Below, one piece after another: positions 22,476-34,900 of a DNA stretch of 64,000 bases. A program made the position numbers and the translations under genes. This DNA comes from Oreohelix idahoensis (lineage: Eukaryota > Mollusca > Gastropoda > Stylommatophora > Oreohelicidae), in assembly GCA_024509875.1 (NCBI GenBank), contig JAMPIV010019863.1:372001-436000 (forward strand), written 5' to 3'. The notes below the pieces were generated by a model, which ran no database searches, was not told the DNA's origin, and saw only the letters and a list, made by a program, of their open reading frames with translations. Positions within the stretch are counted from its first letter, which is position 1, and the number at the start of each line of letters is the position of its first letter.

Positions 22476-22780
22476 TGTCACAGAACGATTTCATGTGGGT
22501 GGATGATGGAGTGATTGGAAGTAAGGTTCACTGAGGCTGCCAATATTTGTTTTAAGTTTAACTCAGGGATTGAGGTTTTTGTCTGACTTCATGTCAGCAT
22601 GTTGTGACTTTGGCATGTGTATGGAGAAAGTGTGTTTGGTGAACAAGTCTGGGTGGCTGAGAGAGTACCCGAATGTGACTAGTGGGAGTCTGTGTTTGAT
22701 AGCCGAGCTATGCACTCGAGTCTGTGATTTGTGGTCGAGCTGTGTGCTCTATTGTGTGACAGTGTAAAACCACAGTTGTA
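22476..22780. other. Unassigned region
   Basis: No feature recognised. A 65-codon ORF at 22570-22767 has no motif. Confidence 0.3.
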
Positions 22781-23171
22781 ATTGATATAGTGATGATGTT
22801 ATAGGTGATACCTATTGTTCTATAGGCAATGCGTTTCCCAGCTAGGATGTTCCTGGAGAAACATTGTTAGTGTTCATGAAGTAGATATTGTGGTTATGTT
22901 ATAGGTGACACATTTCCTGCCTAGGAGTGTTCCTGGTAGAACTTTGTTAGTGTTCATGAAGTAGATATTGTGGTTATGTTATAGGTGACACATTTCCTGC
23001 CTAGGAGTGTTCCTGGAGGAACTTTGTTAGTGTTCATGAAGTAGATATTGTGGTTATGTTATAGGCGACGCATTTCCTGCCTAGGAGTGTTCCTGGAGGA
23101 ACTTTGTTAGTGTTCATGAAGTATATATTGTGGTTATGTTATAGGTGACGCGTTTCCTGCCTAGGAGTGTT
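22780..23171. repeat. ~91-bp minisatellite, left part
   Basis: About four units containing GTGACACATTTCCTGCCTAG, then GAGTGTTCCTGGAGGAACTT, then TGTTAGTGTTCATGAAGTAG and ATATTGTGGTTATGTTATAG. The last unit is cut after GAGTGTT at 23171 by a 2.5-kb insertion and resumes with GTGTTCCTGGAGGAACTTTG at 25670. Confidence 0.85.
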
Positions 23172-25669
23172 TGTCACAGAGAGTTTATTGATCATAAATT
23201 GCCTATATCCTCTTCTTTTTCTTTCACCCCTATCCTCTATTTTATTATCACTCTTTACCTTTTTCCTGTATTTTTCGCATTCATTCGTTTGCGAAAAATA
23301 TTTTCTTCCCCATTCTCAACTTTACCATTTTCTTTCTCATACTGGTAAACGCATTTATGACCTAACGTGTCAGAGAGAGAGCGTTAAAATGCATTCTATT
23401 GCATTAGGTGTCAGTGGACGAAACTGTGAATATATTCGTCTGGCCAGACATAGGAGCAGACATATGTCTACAGCATTCCCTGCACCAGACGAAATACACT
23501 GTGAATATTCATTTTCACCAGACCTATAGGCGACAAAGTTGTCTGCATTTTCACCTGCCACAACGAGTTGCATCGGCTGAGCGCTTAGGTGAGGCGCTTA
23601 GGTGAGGCACGATAGCCGACATCTCCTCGGTGCAGTTTGAGACATCTGTCAGTAAATCTCAGCTGACAAGGCACTCACTGTTGGCCTGGTCAGCGTGAGG
23701 TGTGAAAATGCATGAGTGTCAGTTCATGGTAGTCTTCTAGTTGATGTAAGGTGTTAGACGGAAAGGGGAGATTATTTTGTTTGGCGAAATAAAGTGGGAC
23801 CCTTTGTCTGGAAATAGATATAACCAGAATGTTAAACTTTATTTTCATTCAGTCCTCAAAATTCGCAGTAGACAGGTTGTTCGTGAATAGAATAAGCGGT
23901 ATAGCAAAGCCCTAGTTTGTTCGGAAATTTACCGAACTCTAGACTTCTAATAAATATATCAGCGTATAATTCTAAAGTGTGCGATTTCCTGTAGTTCTGT
24001 GTGTTGAGGTATATATTATAATAATTATCTAATATTTTGTGAAATGTTTAAAGTGATAATCGCTTATTTCATATTTCACTAGTTAGATTTGGTGCAGAGT
24101 GCTTAATTTATATAGTCTGTATTATTTTCTAGTGACGTGTTTCAGTGGAAAGCAGAATAAATTATAATTTCTAGCTTAAACAACAATGTAGCTATAATGA
24201 ATTTAATTTAACTGCTAAATAATCAGACGAGAATATTTTTCTAACTAACTTATAAATGCTAGGGGCCTCATGAGTGTTGACGGAATACGTATGTATTCCT
24301 AATTCATGAGGATTGATGATTTTTAAATATATAACTTATTGCACGGGAAGTTTTAAATGATAAGTCAAGCTGTACGCTTGCATTTTAAAAACGTAAGTTA
24401 TATTGAGTACATAATATGTAACATATTTCATATGTGTTTTTTCTTTATTCAGTGAATACAGGGATAACCCAAACTTTGCCGGCGTTTTGTACAGGGACAT
24501 ACCTAATAACTGCTTATACTGGGCCTTTGAGCCAGTGCATATTTCTACACTAACTCTAATGTACATGCTGCCTTGTGGCGAGAATAATTACAGAAATCTA
24601 AAACATTAACTTTCCGACATTGTTGACAAAGTGTGTGGTGAACCAAGATTATTTGTTGAGAGAAGTTGTCCACCGGTCATCTTCCTAATTAAGGGAAACC
24701 TCGTGTTCTGACATTGTGTGCTCGTTTAAACCTAATTCTTACCTCGTGAGTCAAGTGACACTAACTTTAGTCTGAAATAACTATCACATGAAGCAGACGC
24801 TCCCCGGATCCATTTTGATGAAACCAACAAACAAATCTGCAGAGCTGGGATCCGCTTCATTAAATGACAGTAACAGATAAAAAGTGTGTGAGTGTCCCAA
24901 AGTTTGCGCCAGACGGCGAACCACAGCACGATTGTAAGTATATCAGGGCCCTGATGAAAGAACCGAGTGAAAGTAGACTGAAGGATGTTCTTTGTTTGAG
25001 TCACCCACGTTGTAACTTCCTTTATGCAAGTTATTGCTAACAATATTTACCATTAGAATAAAGCAGAGTATCAAGTCTGTCCATACCTTAAAAGGGGGAA
25101 ACCATAGACTCAATCATATGTATCTGTAACTCTTTGGGGTTATCACTTTCTTCTAACGGGACTGTGAGCTATATATCCAGGGGAGGACCATACAAACGGG
25201 TCTATCACTATTGTAGCATTCCTTGATTCTTATGACTATTTGTATATGCTTTTGATGTATTTTATATGTTGTGATGTAAGTTTACTATGATAATTAAACT
25301 ATACCTACATTTATTTCAGTGTGGTGGTCAGTTTGTTCCCATGATATCTATATAATCATTGTTATAGTTTTTCCCACATCTGTGTGTCTAACTGTCATCC
25401 ACTGTATGTGCGGGCACGTGAGTGGATAGATATATATTAATATACCTATTTTTTATAGACTGTCTGACTCCTTTGGATCTGTTGTAGAAGATAGGCGGAA
25501 AGAGAGAGAGAGAGATTCTTGATTTTCCGGGACAGCCTCTATAAATTTCTACCATCTCACTCGTGGAACTCTATTTCTAATATCACATCTCACTGTGGCT
25601 ATCACTCATTCTAACCTATTCAGAAGGGACCAACCCAAGTCTTAATTTCCCTATCAAAAATCTACGACA
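23172..25669. mobile_element. Solo LTR (2498 bp) with 5-bp target duplication
   Basis: The insert starts TGTCACAGAG and ends ATCTACGACA, which are the TG...CA ends of an LTR. It is flanked by GTGTT on both sides (23167-23171 and 25670-25674). The interrupted minisatellite unit reads correctly across the junction once one GTGTT is removed. No internal coding region was found, so this is an LTR left after LTR-LTR recombination. Length is close to the 1.9- and 2.3-kb LTRs of the two Gmr1-like elements in this window. A segment near 25290-25320 (ATAATTAAACTATACC) loosely resembles 60205-60225 of the second one. Family membership is inference. Orientation is not proven. Confidence 0.85.
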
Positions 25670-26124
25670 GTGTTCCTGGAGGAACTTTGGTAATGTTCGT
25701 GGAGAACATGTTAAGGTGATGAGTTAGTCCTGCCTTGGAGCTATTGTGGAGTAAGGCGAAGTTGATTGTTCCGCCTGAAAGAAATTCTTAGAGAATATGT
25801 ATGGCGATGTTTCATGCCGCCAATCACTGGAATAAGTGATTCACACCTGGACGCTGTTTTACAGGTGCAAGGGGTCTATGCCGCACATAAGGACTTTTTA
25901 TGTACTGTCATTGTATGTCAGTCTGTGAATAGTGTAGCTAGTTATTTCCTACAGGCAATGTTAGCCAGAGTATAATGTCAGTGTGTTTGATGATGTTATT
26001 GATATTCAGGACTTGTGGAATAATGTGATTAAATGTCATGAAACTGTACAAGTGGCGTCATGTTACTTCATACCCCTAGCACTGTTTGTCATCTACACAC
26101 ACCACACCCATAATATAGTTCTTG
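25670..26124. other. End of the 91-bp repeat, then unassigned
   Basis: 25670-25710 is the tail of the interrupted minisatellite unit. The remainder has small ORFs only and no motif. Confidence 0.4.
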
Positions 26125-26575
26125 ACAATGATGAAATCAGGGATGTTATGGCAGCAACATCACAAGTCGACAACAAGTGAGATGATGGTAATGAGGGATG
26201 TTATGGCAGCAACATCACAAGTCAACAACAAGTGAGATGATGATGATGAAATCAGGGATGTTACAGCAGCAACATCAGAAGTAAACAACATGTGAGATGA
26301 TGGTGATGAGGGATGTTATGGCAGCAACATCAGAAGTCAACAGCATGTGAGATGATGGTGATGAGGGATGTTATGGCAGCAACATCACAAGTCAACAACA
26401 AGTGAGATGATGGTGATGAGGGATGTTATGGCAGCAACATCAGAAGTCAACAACAAGTGAGATGATGGTGATGATGAAATCAGGGATGTTACGGCAGAAC
26501 ATCACAAGTCAACAAAAAGTGAGATGATGATGATGTAATCAGGGATGTTATGGTAGCAACATCACATCGACAAGT
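26125..26575. repeat. ~55-62-bp minisatellite, second locus of the 22.1-kb family
   Basis: About eight units with GAGGGATGTTATGGCAGCAA, then CATCACAAGTCAACAACAAG, then TGAGATGATGGTGATG. The core is shared with 22106-22475, but here ATGATGATGACGAC is replaced by CACAAGTCAACAAC. Confidence 0.85.
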
Positions 26576-27890
26576 ATGAGAGAAATTTTTATGTCACCAC
26601 CATCACCATTGTACAACTCTGGTATGCTGAGATTGTTGGAGCAGCAATGGCCACCATTCACAGACAGATATACCCTGACTTGCCAGGAGCAGACCTCTAA
26701 ACCCTGTTATTGACAATAAAACATCAAACAACTTGAAAAACAAGAAGCTTAAACAGACAATGAAAAAACACATGTCAAGTCAAGTCAGAAAATGTTCACG
26801 TTCGTACCTTGATTGTGGAGGACAGTTGTGGAGATTAATAGATTACCACAAGCTTTCTCAAAAACAAACCAGATAAGAAAGTGTATATGGCATGATGAGC
26901 TGAGGTGAGGGCAGCCGTAGGTCTTGACTGGAATGTGTGGCTTATTTTTTTAACATGCTTCTCCTCAGACTAAATCTCCAGACAGATAAAGACTTTTAAT
27001 CTGGGTACTCTAACACTGTGGCCATCATGACACACAGACAAAACTATAGACCACTAAGTTTGTCTTCCTTGAAAACATTCAGGTGTGAACTTGAATATGT
27101 TTGAGGAAGCAATGGCCAGCCTAAAGTTGTTATTAAAATGATTGGTGGACTGGTTAAAGAAACAAAGTTACTAGGTTCAAACAAATGATCATGCTCCTGT
27201 GTTATCCAGCTGTAAATTAGTACCTAACTCTGATCCTAAGCTAGGCAAGGTGAAGGCAGCCAGAAGAAAACTGATCACACCACCTCATAAGGCTGAGATG
27301 AAGTGTATTAAAGTCTCTAACACTTCACTACGGCAGTATCTGCTGCAGGACTACCTTTATCTTCACCTGTTTTAAGATGAAAACAATTGTTGTGGGTCTG
27401 GTAAAACCTGGTCAGAATTGTTGCTCCAGTATTTCCTCAGTAGAGCTGGTGGGAGTGGGTGAAGGTAGGTGACAAGTACAACATAAAATCTGTCTGCTCT
27501 ATTCATATTCTGTCAGTATACTATCCCTTCCACCCTAGATCTAAAGTTGACGTATAACATTTAACCCTTTCTGATTCCCTTATCATATGGAATCCAACCT
27601 TCTTTGTCAGTCTGTTACTTACAGAATAACAGAATAAGGTGTCCTCACTGCTAAACTGGATTGTAGACTCTCCACATTAATCCTTAACTTATCTCTCTAT
27701 CAACATAAACCCTTGAATCCTCCTCTCTCACTAAATTTATTAAGTATTAAGGCCTTTTTTCAAGTGGAGCTTCTTGAGTTCAGCTATGTAGTTTTTTTTT
27801 TCTTTCAGTTTGTGTTTATGTTTTCTACAGATGTATGATTCTCCCACATAACTATGGAGACTAGCTACAATCAGGTCTCAGGTATTCTGA
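26576..27890. other. Unassigned region
   Basis: More than 1.3 kb in which I recognise no gene, TE terminus or tandem repeat. It may contain old, diverged repeats that cannot be identified by eye. Confidence 0.3.
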
Positions 27891-27894
27891 AAAA

Positions 27895-28378
27895 CCGAAA
27901 AACTGTTTTCATAGTTAGCAAAGAAAACATGAGCAAGCCTTGACTACAGAATGAAAGATTGACAAATCATGTCATAGTTAACAAATAAATCATACGCAGG
28001 CTTCACTATGTAATGAAAAATTGACAAATCATGTCATAGTTAGCAAATAAAACATGAGCAAGCCTTGACTACATAATGAAAGATTGACAAATCATGTCAC
28101 AGTTAACAAATAAAACATGAGGAAGCCCTGACTACAGAATGAAAAATTGACAAAACATGTTAAAGTTAACAAATAAAACATGAGGAAGCCTTGACTACAT
28201 AATGACAGATTGAAAGATCATGTCATAGTTAGCAAATAAAACATAAGACAACTTTGACTACAGAACGACAGATTGACAAATCATGTCATAGTTAACAAAT
28301 AAAACATGAGTCAGGCTTGACTACGTAATGAAAAATTGACAAATCATGTCATAGTTAGCAAATAAAACACGAGACATA
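27895..28378. repeat. ~62-bp minisatellite, ~8 copies
   Basis: The unit has GTCATAGTTAGCAAATAAAA, then CATGAGCAAGCCTTGACTAC, then ATAATGAAAGATTGACAAAT. Copies differ by scattered substitutions. Confidence 0.85.
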
Positions 28379-28487
28379 CAAAAAATCTCCTGCAACAAGT
28401 GACTAAAATTCTTATTATGTGTTAGACTTGATTTCCTAATGGCAGAGGGAGACGAGAAAACACAAGGAGAATAGAACTTCATGTATC

Positions 28488-31195
28488 TCTGTGTCTCTCT
28501 GTGTGGTGGTGACATTAACTTGTTTCTTTCTATGTCTTTGTGTCTCTCTTGTGTGGTGGTGACATTAACTTGTTTCTTTCTGTGTCTTTGTGTCTCTCTT
28601 GTGTGGTGGTGACATTAACTTGTTTCTTTCTGTGTCTTTGTGTCTCTCTTATGTGGTAGTGACATTAACTTGTTTCTTTCTGTGTCTTTGTGTCTTTCTT
28701 ATGTGGTAGTGACATTAACTTGTTTCTTTCTGTGTCTTTGTGTCTCTCTTGTGTGGTGGTGACATTAACTTGTTTCTTTCTGTGTCTCTGGGTCTCTCTT
28801 GTATGGTGGTGACATTAACTTGTTTCTTTCTTTGTGTCTCTCTGTGTGGTGGTGACATTAACTTGTTTCTTTCTGTGTCTTTGTGTCTCTCTTGTGTGGT
28901 GGTGACATTAACTTGTTTCTTTCTGTGTCTTTGTGTCTCTCTGTGTGGTGGTGACATTAACTTGTTTCTTTCTGTGTCTTTGTGTCTCTCTTGTGTGGTG
29001 GTGACATTAACTTGTTTCTTTCTGTGTCTCTGTGTCTCTCTTGTGAGGTGGTGACATTAACTTGTTTCTTTATGTGCCTTTGTGTCTCTCTGTGTGGTGG
29101 TGACATTAACATGTTTTTTTCTGTGCCTTTGTGTCTCTCTTATGTGGTAGTGACATTAACTTGTTTCTTTCTGTGACTTTGTGTCTCTCGTGTGTGGTGG
29201 TGACATTAACTTGTTTCTTTCTGTGTCTTTGGGTCTCTCTTGTGTGGTGGTGACATTAACTTGATTCTTTCTTTGTGTCTCTCTGTGTGGTGGGGACATT
29301 AACTTGTTTCTTTCTGTGTCTTTGTGTCTCTCTTGTGTGGTGGTGACATTAACTTGTTTCTTTCTGTGTCACTGTGTCTCTCTTGTGTAGTGGTGACATT
29401 AACTTGTTTCTTTCAATGTCTTTGTGTCTCTCTGTGTGGTGGTAAAATTAATTTATTTCTTCCTGTGTCTTTGTGTCTCTCTGTGTGGTGGTAAATTAGT
29501 TTATTTCTTCCTGTGTCTTTGTGTCTCTATGTGTGGTGGTGACATTAGTTTTTTTCTTTCTGTGTCTGTGTCTCTCTGTGTGGTGGTGACATTAGTTTTT
29601 TTCTTCCTGTGTCTATGTCTCTCTGTGTGGTGGTGACATTAGTTTATTTCTTCCTGTGTCTTTCTGTCTCTCTGCATGGTGGTGACATTAGTTTATTTCT
29701 TCCTGTGTCTTTCTGTCTCTCTGTGTGGTAGTGATGTTAGCTTACTTCTTCCTGTGTCTTTGTGTCTCTCTGTGTGGTGATGAGATTAGCTTATTTCTTC
29801 CTATGTCTTTGTGTTTCTTTGTGTGGTGGTGACATTAGTTTATTTTTTCCTGTGTCTTTGTGTCTCTCTGTGTAGTGATGGCATTAGTTTATTTCTTCCT
29901 CTGTCTTTGTGTCTGTCTGTGTGGTCGTGACATTAATTTGTTTCTTCCTGTGTCTGTATCTCTCTGTGTGGTTGTGACATTAGTTGATTTCTTCCTATGT
30001 ATTTGTGTCTCTCTGTGTGGTGGTGACATTAGCTTATTTCTTCCTGTGTCTTTGTGTTTCTCTGTGTGGTGATGATATTAGCTTATTTCTTCTTATGTCT
30101 TTGTGTCTCTCTGTGTGGTGGTGACATTAGCTGATTTCTTCCTGTGTTTGTGTCTCTCTGTGTGGTGGTGACATTAGCTTATTTCTTCCTGTGTCTTTGT
30201 GTCTCTCTGTGTGGTGGTGACATTAGTTTATTTCTTCCTGTGTCTTTCTGTCTCTCTGCATGGTGGTGGTATTTGTTTATTTCTTCCTGTGTCTTTCTGT
30301 TTCTCTGTGTGGTAGTGACATTAGCTTATTTCTTCCTGTGTCTTTGTGTCTCTGTGTGGTGGTGACATTAGCTGATTTCTTCCTATGTCTTTGAGTTTCT
30401 TTGTGTGGTGGTGACATTAGTTTATTTCTTCCTGTGTCTTTGTGTCTCTCTGTGTAGTGGTGACATTAGTTTATTTCTTCCTCTGTCTTTGTGTTTCTCT
30501 GTGTGGTCATGACATTAATTTATTTCTTCCTGTGTCTGTATCTCTCTGTGTGGTGGTGACATTAGTTGATTTCTTCCTATGTATTTGTGTCTCTCTGTGT
30601 GGTGGTGACATTAGCTTATTTCTTCCTGTGTCTTTGTTTCTCTGTGTGGTGGTGACACTAGCTTATTTCTTCTTATGTATTTGTGTCTCTCTGAGTGGTG
30701 GTGACATTAGCTTATTTCTTCTTATGTCTTTGTGTCTCTCTGTGTGGTGGGGACATTAGTTTATTTCTTCCTTTGTTTTTGTGTCTCTCTGTGTGATTGT
30801 GACATTAGCTTATTTCTTCCTATGTCTTTGTGTCGCTCTGTGTGGTTGTGACATTAGCTGATTTCTTCCAGTGTCTTTGTGTAGTGGTGACATTAGCTGG
30901 TTTCTTCCAGTGTTTTTGTGTCTCTCTGTGTGGTGGTGACATTAGCTGATTTCTTCCAGTGTCTTTGTGTCTTTCTGTGTGGTGGTGACATTAGCTGGTT
31001 TCATCCTGTCTTTGTGTCTCTCTGTGTGGTGGTGACATTAGCTGATTTCTTCCTGTGTCTTTGTGTCTCTCTGTGTGGTGGTGACATTAGCTGATTTCTT
31101 CCTGTGTCTTTGTGTCTCTCTGTGTGGTGGTGACATTAGCTGATTTCTTCCAGTGTCTTTGTGTCTCTCTGTGTGGTGGTGACATTAGCTTATAT
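28488..31195. repeat. ~48-50-bp tandem array, 2.7 kb, with regional variants
   Basis: About 55 units built on GTGTGGTGGTGACATTA followed by a variable middle and CTTTGTGTCTCTCT. Three zones can be told apart by the middle part: ACTTGTTTCTTTCTG from about 28490 to 29440, GTTTATTTCTTCCTG or GCTTATTTCTTCCTG from about 29440 to 30880, and GCTGATTTCTTCCAG or TCCTG mostly after 30880. Open frames on both strands follow from the lack of stops in the unit and give hydrophobic strings that I do not regard as proteins. Confidence 0.9.
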
Positions 31196-31499
31196 ATTTA
31201 ACCAATGACAGACAGATGCACACATAACAAAAGAGAGCTAATGCTAAGCAGTAGATCATCAGACAAAGCTGACAGACAGATGTCAAACAATAAGACAGGC
31301 AATGGGCAAAAGATAAACAGAAAGATGGCACATCATAGTTTCATAAATGGACATGCCACAAAGGCAGTTAAAATATGACAAACAGGATAATATTAGTCAG
31401 TCCAACATGATACAAGGGAGTCAATAAAGAACAGAGAAATGTGGGGACCTGAAATGGTTGTCACCTATTAACTTCACAACACTGCAGCAATAATTAAAT
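31196..31499. other. Unassigned region
   Basis: About 300 bp, A-rich, with no recognised feature. Confidence 0.3.
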
Positions 31500-31855
31500 A
31501 CAAGTAAGCACTTGTAAGCATGTCATGCAGGGGTACATGACAACGAGAGAGTTGACTGGCCTTGAGAGCACCCACAGTGGGGACACTGCATATGGATAAG
31601 GGAGATATACTAAGGGCAATTAATGATCGCCTGCCAGATAATGACACTACAATGGATGAATCAACAAGGCTGAGACTGTTGGAGTTTAGCATCAAACGTG
31701 GGACTAGCAGAAAGGGACGTGAGAGAGGATGCATCCATCGTATGTACATCCAGCATGCTACAGGTACAATTAGCATTCATACTCTTCGACATTTGCTGAG
31801 GGAGACTGAGCACTTGTGGGTTTGTTCTGAGTGCAATGAGGTCGATTATGATTAA
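31500..31855 (+). pseudogene. RNase H-like retroelement relic (family F), copy 2
   Basis: This matches copy 1 (10736-11065, minus) over most of its length. It begins with a decayed HAGVHDNERVD-like RNase H tail. A 97-aa open stretch at 31562-31855 follows, with MDKGDILRAINDRLPDNDTT, GRERGCIHRMYIQHATG and ISIHTLRHLLRETEHLWVC. The stretch ends WVCSECNEVDYD and a stop. Two copies with the same ends suggest a dispersed element; the C-x-x-C near the end may be a small zinc-binding site. The parent element is not identified. Confidence 0.45.
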
Positions 31856-31923
31856 CAATAAAAATAAATTGTAAGCATTGTATAAACAACACTGCATAAA
31901 ACCAGACATATCCAATCACATGT

Positions 31924-34900
31924 AGGTGTTAAATACAAGTTTGATTATCAAATTTATGTTGAATACAAGTCCAATGATCAAAATTAGATGTAGAATAGGG
32001 ACCCCAAGATGCAGCAATAGTGTATGCAGTCAGCGACCCATAGCTGTACTGCTTGCATCAGGACCAGCGAACCAGAGCTGGTCAAGACCGCACTCCACCT
32101 CCACGTGGTGGTCCTGGAAACAGTCTGCAGCAGTGCAGTCTGGCTGAGCGAGTGCGGATCGCAATGGGAAGGCAAACCCGGTCCCTAAAAAATGCCGTGC
32201 TGAAGTCGGATGTGTCGACCGAAAGGTGCAGATATCACAGCTTAGGCGTAAACAGACACAACGCAACCACCGTCCTTTTCAGGACGAACGAGGAAGGAAG
32301 AAGAAGAAGATGTAGAATACAAGTCCAATGATCAAATTTAGATGTAGAATACAAGTCCAATGATCAAATTTAGATGTAGAATACAAGTCCAATGATCAAA
32401 TTTAGATGTACAACACATCCAATGATCAAATTTAGATGTAGAATACAAGTCCAATGATCAAATTTAGATGTAGAATACAAGTCCAATGATCAAATTTAGA
32501 TGTACAACACATCCAATGATCAAATTTAGATGTAGAATACAAGTCCAATGATCACATTTAGATGTACAACACATCCAATGATCAAATTTAGATGTACAAC
32601 ACGTCCAATGATCAAATTTAGATGTAGAATACAAGTCCAATGATCAAATTTAGATGTAGAATACAAGTCCAATGATCAAATTTAGATGTAGAATACAAGT
32701 CCAATGATCAAATTTAGATGTACAACACATCCAATGATCAAATTTAGATGTAGAATACAAGTCCAATGATCACATTTAGATGTACAACACATCCAATGAT
32801 CAAATTTAGATGTAGAATACAAGTCCAATGATCAAATTTAGATGTAGAATACAAGTCCAATGATCAAATTTAGATGTACAACACATCCAATGATCAAATT
32901 TAGATGTAGAATACAAGTCCAATGATCACATTTAGATGTACAACACATCCAATGATCAAATTTAGATGTACAACACGTCCAATGATCAAATTTAGATGTA
33001 GAATACAAGTCCAATGATCACATTTAGATGTACAACACATCCAATGATCAAATTTAGATGTACAACACGTCCAATGATCAAATTTAGATGTAGAATACAA
33101 GTCCAATGATCACATTTAGATGTACAACACATCCAATGATCAAATTTAGATGTACAACATGTCCAATGATCAAATTTAGATGTAGAATACAAGTCCAATG
33201 ATCACATTTAGATGTACAACACATCCAATGATCAAATTTAGATGTACAACACGTCCAATGATCAAATTTAGATGTAGAATACAAGTCCAATGATCACATT
33301 TAGATGTACAACACATCCAATGATCAAATTTAGATGTACAACACGTCCAATGATCAAATTTAGATGTAGAATACAAGTCCAATGATCAAATTTAGATGTA
33401 GAATACAAGTCCAATGATCACATTTAGATGTACAACACGTCCAATGATCAAATTTAGATGTAGAATACAAGTCCAATGATCACATTTAGATGTACAACAC
33501 ATCCAATGATCAAATTTAGATGTACAACACGTCCAATGATCAAATTTAGATGTACAACACGTCCAATGATCAAATTTAGATGTAGAATACAAGTCCAATG
33601 ATCAAATTTAGATGTACAACACATCCAATGATCAAATTTAGATGTAGAATACAAGTCCAATGATCACATTTAGATGTACAACACATCCAATGATCAAATT
33701 TAGATGTACAACACGTCCAATGATCAAATTTAGATGTAGAATACAAGTCCAATGATCAAATTTAGATGTAGAATACAAGTCCAATGATCAAATTTAGATG
33801 TAGAATACAAGTCCAATGATCAAATTTAGATGTACAACACATCCAATGATCAAATTTAGATGTAGAATACAAGTCCAATGATCACATTTAGATGTACAAC
33901 ACATCCAATGATCAAATTTAGATGTAGAATACAAGTCCAATGATCAAATTTAGATGTAGAATACAAGTCCAATGATCAAATTTAGATGTACAACACATCC
34001 AATGATCAAATTTAGATGTAGAATACAAGTCCAATGATCACATTTAGATGTACAACACATCCAATGATCAAATTTAGATGTACAACACGTCCAATGATCA
34101 AATTTAGATGTAGAATACAAGTCCAATGATCACATTTAGATGTACAACACATCCAATGATCAAATTTAGATGTACAACACGTCCAATGATCAAATTTAGA
34201 TGTAGAATACAAGTCCAATGATCACATTTAGATGTACAACACATCCAATGATCAAATTTAGATGTACAACATGTCCAATGATCAAATTTAGATGTAGAAT
34301 ACAAGTCCAATGATCACATTTAGATGTACAACACATCCAATGATCAAATTTAGATGTACAACACGTCCAATGATCAAATTTAGATGTAGAATACAAGTCC
34401 AATGATCACATTTAGATGTACAACACATCCAATGATCAAATTTAGATGTACAACACGTCCAATGATCAAATTTAGATGTAGAATACAAGTCCAATGATCA
34501 AATTTAGATGTAGAATACAAGTCCAATGATCACATTTAGATGTACAACACGTCCAATGATCAAATTTAGATGTAGAATACAAGTCCAATGATCACATTTA
34601 GATGTACAACACATCCAATGATCAAATTTAGATGTACAACACGTCCAATGATCAAATTTAGATGTACAACACGTCCAATGATCAAATTTAGATGTAGAAT
34701 ACAAGTCCAATGATCACATTTAGATGTACAACACATCCAATGATCAAATTTAGATGTACAACACGTCCAATGATCAAATTTAGATGTAGAATACAAGTCC
34801 AATGATCACATTTAGATGTACAACACATCCAATGATCAAATTTAGATGTACAACACGTCCAATGATCAAATTTAGATGTAGAATACAAGTCCAATGATCA

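Noticed and set aside
28740..30759. Hydrophobic ORFs like membrane peptides (SLCVVVTL...)
   Set aside because: They come from a T/G-rich tandem repeat without stops; frame changes freely along the array.
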